This document shows, piece after piece, positions 1-4,743 of a stretch of 5,600 nucleotides of DNA. The stretch covers positions 1 to 5,600 of the forward strand of contig UQNV01000065.1 of assembly GCA_900542505.1 (NCBI GenBank), read 5' to 3'. Every line of letters begins with the position of its first letter. Positions within the stretch are counted from its first letter, which is position 1. The DNA comes from an uncultured Alistipes sp. Its GTDB lineage: Bacteria; Bacteroidota; Bacteroidia; Bacteroidales; Rikenellaceae. The translations under genes were made by a program, and so were the position numbers. The notes beneath the pieces were generated by a model. The model was not told where the DNA came from. It was given only the letters and a program-made list of their open reading frames with translations, and did not search any database.

Positions 1-2
1 CG

Positions 3-230
3 AAGCTCTACCAGCGCGAGCTGGACAAGCGCATGGCGACGCAGCAGGCGCTCGAGGCTTCGAAGAAGCGCATCGAGTGGGGGTCGCAGATTCGCTCCTA
101 TGTCTTCGACGACCGCCGCGTGAAGGACCACCGCACGGGGGTCCAGACTTCGGCCGTCGAGTCGGTGATGGACGGCGAAATCGACGCCTTCATCAAGGCC
201 TACCTGATGGAGTTCGGCGGCGAGGCGTAG
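3..230 (+). CDS. prfB: Peptide chain release factor 2, C-terminal fragment
   Basis: This is the last 75 codons of a class I release factor, open at the left edge and ending in TAG at 228-230. Release factor 2 recognises UAA and UGA stop codons in the ribosomal A site and triggers peptidyl-tRNA hydrolysis in the cytoplasm. The visible part carries the RF2-type tail: an [11 protein letters not shown] segment (about residues 24-34), then a RVKDHRT segment and the terminal [14 protein letters not shown] helix. The EWGSQIR sequence and the VKDHRT stretch separate it from RF1, whose equivalent region reads more like RIRTYNFPQGRVTDHR. The GGQ catalytic loop, the tripeptide anticodon and any programmed frameshift near the start lie outside the window. 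The gene is followed by a hairpin and then the muramidase gene 84 bases downstream on the same strand. Identification as RF2 is confident. Confidence 0.93.
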   Translation, partial: KLYQRELDKRMATQQALEASKKRIEWGSQIRSYVFDDRRVKDHRTGVQTSAVESVMDGEIDAFIKAYLMEFGGEA

Positions 231-253
231 CCGTGATATGACGTAAAGTGTCG

Positions 254-289
254 CAGAGGCCTCGTTCCGGAGTGGGGACGGGGCCTCTG
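254..289 (+). terminator. Strong hairpin after prfB, probable terminator
   Basis: Bases 254-268 pair with 275-289 in a 15-bp stem containing two G-U pairs, around a 6-base loop. It starts 24 bases after the prfB stop codon. No T-run follows (the sequence continues TGGTGAAGGGA), so it may terminate weakly, stabilise the prfB 3' end, or lie in the leader of the next gene. Only 25 bases separate it from the muramidase start, and I see no clear TAnnTTTG promoter in this gap. Confidence 0.55.
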
Positions 290-314
290 TGGTGAAGGGA
301 GTCCAACTGTTTCG

Positions 315-1685
315 ATGATTCTAACCAAGCAAGCGATGAACATCTTTTTTGCGGCGCTGGGGGCGCTTCTGCTCCCGTTGGGCGCATCCTGGCCTGCGGC
401 GCATGCGGCCGAACCTGCTGCCCAATCCGTGGTCGGAACCGGGACCGGCCCTGCGGCCGATGCCGGCCGGCCGTTGGTCGGGATGACCGACACGGCGGCC
501 TACTTCCCGCTGCTGCGCGGGCGGCGCGTGGCCGTTCTGGCCAACCACACCTCGGTGGCGCGCCTTTCGGAACTGGGCGATGCCGCCGTAGGCTGCGGTC
601 AGTCCGGAGCCGCTGCAGCCGGGGATTCGCCGATGCTTCCGGCCGGGGCCGTCGGCGAGGAGAACGGCTGGATTCATCTGGTCGACCTGCTCCACGGGCG
701 CGGTTTCGACGTGCGGGCCATCTTCTCGCCCGAACACGGTTTCCGGGGCCAGGCCGATGCCGGGGCGCATGTGGCGAGCTCGGTCGATGCGAAGACCGGC
801 ATCCCCATCCGCTCGCTCTACGACGGGCGGACGAAACGCCCGTCCGATGCGACGATGCGTTCGTTCGACGTGCTGGTGGTCGACCTGCAGGATGTCGGGC
901 TGCGTTTCTATACTTATTATATAACGATGCTGCGGCTGATGGAGGCCTGCGCCGATTACGGGATTCCGGTCGTGGTGTTGGACCGCCCCAACCCCAATGG
1001 CCGCCACATCGACGGACCGCTGCTCGACATGAAGTACCGCTCGGGTGTCGGCGCGCTGCCCATCCCCGTGTTGCATGGCCTGACGATGGGTGAGATTGCC
1101 CGGATGGCCGTGGGCGAGGGATGGACGCCGCCCTGCCGACTGGAGGTCGTGCCGTGCCGCCGCTATACGCATGCCACCCCCTACCGGCTGCCGGTGGCGC
1201 CGTCGCCCAACCTCCGCACGCAGCGGGCCGTCTACCTCTATGCCTCGCTCTGCCTCTTCGAGGGTACGGTCGTCAGCCTGGGGCGCGGCACCGAGTGCCC
1301 GTTCGAGTGCTACGGCCATCCCGACCTCGGGGGCGATTTCACCTTCACGCCCCGTCCGACGGCCGGCGCCGTCGAGCCGCCGCTCGAGGGGCAGCTCTGC
1401 CGCGGCCGCGACCTGCGGCCGATGGCCGAGACGGAGGCCGCCGCGGTGGGCTTTTCGCTCGACTGGCTGCTCGAAGCATACCGGGGCGTGGGGCTCTGCG
1501 AGCGGTTTTTCACCCCCATGTTCGAGAAACTGGTCGGTGTGGGGTACGTGCGCGAGATGATTCTTGCGGGGGCCTCCGAAGAGGAAATCCGCGCCCGCTG
1601 GCAGGCGGACTTGGTGCGCTATCGTGCGCTGCGGGCCCGCTATCTGCTCTACGGCGACGGGACGGAGCCGGGAAAAATAGAATGA
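315..1685 (+). CDS. namZ: Exported exo-beta-N-acetylmuramidase, NamZ type (GH171, formerly DUF1343)
   Basis: This 456-residue protein matches the NamZ family, which removes MurNAc from the non-reducing ends of peptidoglycan fragments during cell-wall turnover or salvage. Residues 1-32 look like a signal peptide: Lys5, a hydrophobic stretch at about 10-24, then an Ala-rich cleavage region ending AHAA. The core begins at about 65 (RVAVLANHTS, 71-80). Family landmarks follow in order: SPEHGFRG (138-145, with the likely catalytic Glu140), DLQDVGLRFYTYY (190-202), LDRPNPNGR (222-230), PVLHGLTMGE (251-260), SPNL (297-300), LFEGT (314-318), LGRGTECPFE (322-331) and a C-terminal helical region ending RARYLLYG. 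Odd feature: about 30 Gly/Ala-rich residues (roughly 84-117) are inserted between the NHTS strand and the HLVDLL helix, where family members usually have a short loop. A GAAGGGA stretch lies 14 bases before ATG 315. ATG 336 is an alternative start that would keep most of the signal. Function is inferred from the family; substrate preference is unknown. Confidence 0.9.
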   Translation: MILTKQAMNIFFAALGALLLPLGASWPAAHAAEPAAQSVVGTGTGPAADAGRPLVGMTDTAAYFPLLRGRRVAVLANHTSVARLSELGDAAVGCGQSGAAAAGDSPMLPAGAVGEENGWIHLVDLLHGRGFDVRAIFSPEHGFRGQADAGAHVASSVDAKTGIPIRSLYDGRTKRPSDATMRSFDVLVVDLQDVGLRFYTYYITMLRLMEACADYGIPVVVLDRPNPNGRHIDGPLLDMKYRSGVGALPIPVLHGLTMGEIARMAVGEGWTPPCRLEVVPCRRYTHATPYRLPVAPSPNLRTQRAVYLYASLCLFEGTVVSLGRGTECPFECYGHPDLGGDFTFTPRPTAGAVEPPLEGQLCRGRDLRPMAETEAAAVGFSLDWLLEAYRGVGLCERFFTPMFEKLVGVGYVREMILAGASEEEIRARWQADLVRYRALRARYLLYGDGTEPGKIE

Positions 1686-1713
1686 AAAATGGTAAAAAAA
1701 AGACAATCGGGGG

Positions 1714-1742
1714 TTCAAAAAACAAGATTTTTGCTATATTTG
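1714..1742 (+). promoter_or_regulatory. Bacteroidota-type promoter for the lipoprotein gene
   Basis: TATATTTG at 1735-1742 matches the Bacteroidota -7 consensus TAnnTTTG exactly. The -33 position, 19 bases upstream, reads only TTC (1714-1716), a weak match to TTTG. Transcription would start near 1749, leaving a leader of about 78 bases before ATG 1827. The gap is far richer in A and T than the flanking genes, as expected for a promoter region. It lies downstream of the muramidase stop, so the lipoprotein gene probably has its own transcription unit. Confidence 0.6.
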
Positions 1743-1826
1743 TAAAAGCGACTTTTGTTTAAAGTCTTGAATTGTCTTTGCACTTTTTCGGATAAATCTC
1801 GATTGTTAATTAAATATCTCGGGTGT

Positions 1827-1861
1827 ATGAAAATGACACATTTCTTTAAAATGGCCTCATG
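1827..1861 (+). other. Frameshifted start of the lipoprotein signal peptide
   Basis: ATG 1827 opens MKMTHFFKMA, a typical positively charged start of a Bacteroidota lipoprotein signal. That frame then runs into unrelated sequence and stops at 1965-1967. One frame over, from 1853, the DNA reads GLMGIFAVGALAAC followed by an acidic stretch, which is the matching hydrophobic core and lipobox, but this frame has a TAA at 1847-1849 and no charged start of its own. Adding one base rejoins the two halves. An extra C at about 1856 gives MKMTHFFKMALMGIFAVGALAAC, and an extra A in the AAAA run at 1848-1851 gives FFKNGLMGIF instead. The parts therefore look like one ancestral signal peptide broken by a one-base deletion, either in the genome or as a sequencing error. 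Confidence 0.75.
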
Positions 1862-2962
1862 GGCATCTTCGCTGTCGGCGCCTTGGCTGCCTGCAGCGAC
1901 AATGACGACAACGGCGGCGGGACGACTCCCGAACCCGAACCTGTCGGAACTCCGACTATTGAGCTGAGCGGAGTTCAGACTGCCGGCTCGGAGGCCTCCT
2001 CGCTGACCTTCACCGTCAAGCTGACCGATGCCGCTTCGGCCAAATACCTTATGACGACCTCTTCCGAGCTGCAGAAAGCCATGACCGACGCAACGCTCGA
2101 GGAGCTGATTCTCAAGAACGGCTCCGACCTGAGCAGCGAACAGCTCGGAACGGCTCTGGGCGGCAGCCTCGACCTTGTGTTCGAGTCTCTGGAGCCCATC
2201 ATGGAGTACACCTGCGCCATTTATGCCATCAACGGCGAGCAGACGGCCGTCAAGGCGGTTTCCGTATCGACGGCCAATGGCAGCGCCGGCACCGGTACGG
2301 GTACCGATGCCTACAATGCATGGCTCGGTACGTGGAACGTAACCAGCTCGAGTTCGATTATAGACAACGACCCGCTGTCGTTCACGATATCCATCGCTGA
2401 GCTGCAGGCCAACCAGTATTACGCACTGACCGGCTGGGGCATCTCGGAGGTTGTCGGCACGCAGGCCGTGGCCGCCCGGTTCAACCCCGAGGACGGCACG
2501 TTCCACTTTGTCAACGAGCAGGAGTTCGGCGAATTCAGCTCCAACGGTATGACCCTGATGGTGACCTACATCGGTGTTTGCGGCTACAACGACGCCTGGA
2601 CGATTGTAAGCGGCGAATACAGCGGTCTGATTGGTACGATGGCTGAAGACGGAGAGTCGGCTACGTTCGAGGGCGAGACGCTTGTGGTGAAGACCAGCTC
2701 CGGACAGGAGATGGAACTTCCCGTCTATACCTTCGACTTCTTTGCCCTTCAGGTAGGCGGAAATCAGGTTGGTGCGTTCAATCCCGCTCCGGGCTTCACG
2801 GCCGGCGATTATCCGATTCCGCCCTATACGATGACCAAGAGCGGCGCTGTTGGTGCAGGCAAGACCCTCCGTACCTATTTCGCAGCTCCCCAGGCCGTAA
2901 AAGCGGGCTATCCCGTGTGTCTGCTCAGTTCCGATGTCCGCGCGATGACGGTAGCGAAGTAA
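1859..2962 (+). CDS. Putative surface lipoprotein of unknown function, start frameshifted
   Basis: The intact frame gives 367 residues from ATG 1859. The original protein probably began at ATG 1827 (about 378 residues) before the frameshift. Residues 1-12 hold the hydrophobic core and lipobox GALAAC, with Cys12 the expected lipidated residue. The following SDNDDNGGG resembles the acidic export signal of surface-exposed Bacteroidota lipoproteins, and a Thr/Pro/Glu linker follows. Residues about 31-138 look like a fibronectin III-like or related beta-sandwich domain: alternating strands, with a YTCAIYAINGEQTAVKAVSVST final sheet. A Gly/Ser/Thr linker (about 139-149) leads to a second beta-rich domain from YNAWLGTWNV (152-161) to the end, rich in aromatic residues and possibly lipocalin-like. 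I recognise no catalytic motif or named family. Without a corrected start, ATG 1859 lacks a charged signal-peptide N-terminus, so export is doubtful. A strong hairpin follows the stop codon. Confidence 0.75.
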   Translation: MGIFAVGALAACSDNDDNGGGTTPEPEPVGTPTIELSGVQTAGSEASSLTFTVKLTDAASAKYLMTTSSELQKAMTDATLEELILKNGSDLSSEQLGTALGGSLDLVFESLEPIMEYTCAIYAINGEQTAVKAVSVSTANGSAGTGTGTDAYNAWLGTWNVTSSSSIIDNDPLSFTISIAELQANQYYALTGWGISEVVGTQAVAARFNPEDGTFHFVNEQEFGEFSSNGMTLMVTYIGVCGYNDAWTIVSGEYSGLIGTMAEDGESATFEGETLVVKTSSGQEMELPVYTFDFFALQVGGNQVGAFNPAPGFTAGDYPIPPYTMTKSGAVGAGKTLRTYFAAPQAVKAGYPVCLLSSDVRAMTVAK

Positions 2963-2998
2963 CCAGAGCACGGACCGAAGGCCGCATGCGGGCCTGAT

Positions 2999-3046
2999 AA
3001 ACACAAGGGAGAGGCTTCTCGTATGAGGAGCCTCTCCCTTGTGTTT
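2999..3046. terminator. Bidirectional terminator hairpin between convergent genes
   Basis: Bases 2999-3020 pair with 3025-3046 in a continuous 22-bp stem, with one G-T pair and a 4-base GTAT loop. The plus-strand side ends GTGTTTT and the opposite side reads GTGTTTATC, so each direction has a short T-run partly inside the stem. It begins 36 bases after the lipoprotein stop codon and lies beyond the 3' end of the minus-strand beta-lactamase gene. That position fits termination of both converging transcripts, though the beta-lactamase end is about 170 bases away. Confidence 0.85.
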
Positions 3047-3083
3047 TGCCGCCGCACGGCGCAGTCCGTCGTACGGCGTGGCT

Positions 3084-3119
3084 CCAGAGCCCGGCTTTCA
3101 TCTTTTCGAGGTCATTCAT
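3084..3119 (-). pseudogene. Possible remnant of a sugar O-acetyltransferase gene start
   Basis: Reading the minus strand from ATG at 3119, the first twelve codons give MNDLEKMKAGLW. This resembles the opening of maltose/galactoside O-acetyltransferases, whose N-terminal Mac domain commonly starts with an EKM-x-AGELY-like motif. The resemblance stops there. The next codons (SHAVRRTAPCGG) do not continue the domain, and the frame runs through the terminator hairpin into the antisense of the lipoprotein gene. No left-handed beta-helix repeats are present, so no enzyme is encoded. The start is preceded by an AC-rich leader like that of the beta-lactamase gene. It may be a leftover from a deletion, or a chance likeness over a very short stretch. 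Confidence 0.25.
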
Positions 3120-3215
3120 GGCTGTCTTGTGTCGTTTGTGTGCTGAGGCAGGCCCGCGCGATGGCGGTGCTGCATCTGCCGCTGGTCGCACGTACGCCGG
3201 CCGAGCGCTTGCCGG

Positions 3216-4205
3216 TTATGGTTGCCGGTCCGCGCCGGATACGGCGGAGCCGTTCCGTCCGGATGGGTCCGAGGGGCAGGCGTCGAGCAGGTAGCCGCAG
3301 ACGGCGCGGGCGATTTGCGCCGTGACGGCGGCGTTCGTGGCGTTGTCGTCGGGTGAATCGGTGACCAGTACGGTGATGAAGCAGCTCCGTCCGTCGGGCA
3401 TGAGGATGAATCCGGCGTCGTTGTCGGCTATGCGGATGCCGTCGGGCGTCCGGTCCGACGAACCGGTCTTGTGTCCCAGTGCGAATGGCGGGTCGACCCC
3501 GGCGCGGAGCTTGTCGGCTCCGGTGGTCGTGGCGAGCAGCAGCTGCCGCAGGAATGCGGTGTGGGGCCGGGAGAGGAGCCCGCCCTCCAGGAAGCGTTCG
3601 AACAGGCGGCAGATGTCGCTCGGGCGGGCCGTGTTGAGCCGTTGGTTGGCCATGTCGCGGTGCATCTCCCGCTCGTCGGCGCGTATGGTGATTTCCGGAA
3701 ATCCCTTGCTGCCGAGGTATTCGTCGACGGCAGCCGGGCCGCCGACCAGGTTGAGCAGCAGGTCGCAGGCGATGTTGTCGCTTTGCGATACGGTGTAGCG
3801 GAGCAGGCCGCCGAGCGAAACAGCCCCGCCCGTTGCGGGCAGCGAGTCTCGCATGGGGCTGTAGGTGTCGGCCGCAAGCCATTCGCTCCCGACGGTGAGC
3901 GAATCGGAGAGCCTCCTGCCGGTGCGCTCCATGTGGTCGAGGAGGGCCAGCGCTACCGGGAACTTGAAGACGCTGAGCAGCGGCAGCGGCCGGTCGTTGC
4001 GGGTGAAGGTCGCGCCGTCGGGCAGCAGGATGGCCACGCCCACCGTTGCACGGCTCGTGGCGATGGCGTCGTCGATGTGTCGGGCAAGCTGCCGTCGGGG
4101 CGACGGCGTGCCGCATGCCGTCGCAAGCAGTGCGGCCAACAGTGCGGAAACGACCGGTTTGGGCCCGATGGGGCGGAGGCGCAGGCCGGGGATGCGGAGG
4201 TGCAT
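3216..4205 (-). CDS. bla: Class A beta-lactamase, subclass A2-like
   Basis: This 329-residue serine beta-lactamase would hydrolyse beta-lactam rings in the periplasm. All active-site motifs are intact: Ser78-Val-Phe-Lys81 (S70-x-x-K73), Ser142-Asp-Asn144 (SDN), Glu178 in DEREMH (Glu166 of the omega loop) and Lys246-Thr-Gly (KTG). Spacing from SDN to Glu (36) and from Glu to KTG (68) equals the standard class A spacing. The SVFKF active-site segment, an Asp in SDNIACD (position 136 in standard numbering), a His four residues after the Glu, and four extra residues between SxxK and SDN resemble the Bacteroidota A2 group (CfxA, CepA, PER relatives). Residues 1-31 form a signal sequence with Arg/Lys, a hydrophobic core and LLATAC, so it may be a lipoprotein or be cleaved normally. 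ATG 4205 was chosen because it places this signal first; the open frame extends upstream but overlaps the ferredoxin gene. No promoter or ribosome binding site is evident. Substrate range cannot be read from the sequence. Confidence 0.93.
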   Translation of the reverse strand: MHLRIPGLRLRPIGPKPVVSALLAALLATACGTPSPRRQLARHIDDAIATSRATVGVAILLPDGATFTRNDRPLPLLSVFKFPVALALLDHMERTGRRLSDSLTVGSEWLAADTYSPMRDSLPATGGAVSLGGLLRYTVSQSDNIACDLLLNLVGGPAAVDEYLGSKGFPEITIRADEREMHRDMANQRLNTARPSDICRLFERFLEGGLLSRPHTAFLRQLLLATTTGADKLRAGVDPPFALGHKTGSSDRTPDGIRIADNDAGFILMPDGRSCFITVLVTDSPDDNATNAAVTAQIARAVCGYLLDACPSDPSGRNGSAVSGADRQP

Positions 4206-4332
4206 GGCGGAGCGTGTCTTTTGTGTGTGGTGTGTGCGGTGGAGCGTCCGGCGGGGCGAATGGCACCCCTCGTAGAGCCGGTTGCCGGCCGAAGGTGGGG
4301 CAGAGGCGGAACGGAGGCCCCTCGCGGATGCG

Positions 4333-4367
4333 AAAAACGCACCGCTCCGAAGTCGGGCGGTGCGTTT
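4333..4367 (-). terminator. Intrinsic terminator of the ferredoxin gene
   Basis: On the minus strand, 4367-4355 pairs with 4347-4335 in a 13-bp stem (one G-T pair) around a 7-base loop, and a run of five T residues (4337-4333) ends the structure. It begins 19 bases after the ferredoxin stop codon. This is a standard Rho-independent terminator. It should separate ferredoxin from the downstream beta-lactamase gene, whose start is a further 127 bases away, unless read-through occurs. Confidence 0.88.
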
Positions 4368-4386
4368 CCTATTCCGGATTTTCGTG

Positions 4387-4554
4387 TTACTCCGATACGA
4401 TAGCCTCCGAGGGGCAAACGCCTGCGCAGGTGCCGCAGTCGATGCACTTGTCGGCGTCGATGACATAGATGTCGCCGGCCGAAATGGCCTCTACGGGGCA
4501 CTCGCCGATGCAGGTGCCGCAGGCAACGCAGGAGTCGGTAATTTTGTAAGCCAT
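4387..4554 (-). CDS. 2[4Fe-4S] ferredoxin, 55 residues
   Basis: This small gene encodes MAYKITDSC... to ...AIVSE, 55 residues ending in TAA at 4387-4389. It carries two complete CxxCxxCxxxCP cluster motifs: Cys9, 12, 15, 19-Pro and Cys37, 40, 43, 47-Pro. The two halves are internally similar (CVACGTCIGECP and CIDCGTCAGVCP), the classic duplicated bacterial (clostridial-type) ferredoxin fold. Length and motif spacing match the family's usual 55-60 residues. It should be a soluble cytoplasmic low-potential electron carrier serving enzymes such as pyruvate:ferredoxin oxidoreductase in an anaerobe; the partner is not visible here. No Shine-Dalgarno sequence precedes ATG 4554 (the leader reads AAAATTTACAACA), which is normal for Bacteroidota. 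It has its own promoter upstream and a terminator downstream, so it is probably a single-gene unit between serS and the beta-lactamase gene. Confidence 0.96.
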   Translation of the reverse strand: MAYKITDSCVACGTCIGECPVEAISAGDIYVIDADKCIDCGTCAGVCPSEAIVSE

Positions 4555-4593
4555 TGTTGTAAATTTTATTGGTTAATGTGTGTGTTGTGTCAG

Positions 4594-4623
4594 CAAAGAT
4601 AAGCAAATATCTCGGATAAACAA
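4594..4623 (-). promoter_or_regulatory. Bacteroidota-type promoter for ferredoxin
   Basis: On the minus strand, TATCTTTG (4601-4594) matches the -7 consensus TAnnTTTG exactly. A TTG (4623-4621) lies 19 bases upstream, in the right place for the -33 TTTG element. Transcription would start near 4587, giving an AC-rich leader of about 30 bases without a ribosome binding site. A GC palindrome sits directly upstream of the -33 element. Confidence 0.75.
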
Positions 4624-4624
4624 T

Positions 4625-4636
4625 CCCCGGCCGGGG
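4625..4636. repeat. 12-bp perfect GC palindrome upstream of the ferredoxin promoter
   Basis: CCCCGGCCGGGG reads the same on both strands and lies one base upstream of the ferredoxin -33 element, inside otherwise AT-rich sequence. It could be a protein-binding site or part of the 3' end of the serS transcript. A short GC palindrome can also occur by chance in a GC-rich genome, so no role is assigned. Confidence 0.35.
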
Positions 4637-4743
4637 GAAATGCATCGACATTATTTGCCCGGTTGCCCGTATGCTTCGCCTTGACCGGCCGCGGCCCCCG
4701 GAGCGCAGGCGCATCCGACGGACCCCGGACCGTAGCCGAAGCG

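Noticed and set aside
321..1718. 465-codon open frame on the minus strand opposite the muramidase
   Set aside because: The plus-strand protein has clear family motifs throughout. The antisense frame is His/Arg/Gly-rich with no recognisable domain, as expected for a GC-rich shadow frame.
1845..1856. Programmed -1 ribosomal frameshift to join the two halves of the lipoprotein signal
   Set aside because: The local CTTTAAAA does not fit the X-XXY-YYZ slippery pattern in the starting frame, a one-base slip at TTT leads to a TAA, and the AAAA run is short for transcriptional slippage. A mutation or sequencing error is simpler.
3051..3077. 8-bp hairpin (GCCGCACG/CGTACGGC) as a separate beta-lactamase terminator
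   Set aside because: Short stem with an 11-base loop and no T-run on the minus strand; the adjacent 22-bp hairpin is a far better candidate.
3471..4403. 310-codon plus-strand open frame across the beta-lactamase gene
   Set aside because: It is antisense to an intact beta-lactamase, has no domain or signal of its own, and crosses the ferredoxin terminator.
4206..4466. Upstream extension of the beta-lactamase frame to ATG 4466
   Set aside because: It would overlap the ferredoxin gene and terminator and would put 87 Arg/Ser-rich residues before a normal signal peptide.
1812..4615. Shared 11-mer AAATATCTCGG at 1812-1822 and 4605-4615
   Set aside because: A few repeats of this length are expected by chance in 5.6 kb, and the two copies sit in different positions relative to their promoters.
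4673..4742. Inverted pair GCTTCG/CGAAGC around the GC-rich gap after serS, as a serS terminator
   Set aside because: Only six pairs with a loop of nearly 60 bases and no T-run; other palindromic bits such as 4687-4696 are expected in such GC-rich sequence.
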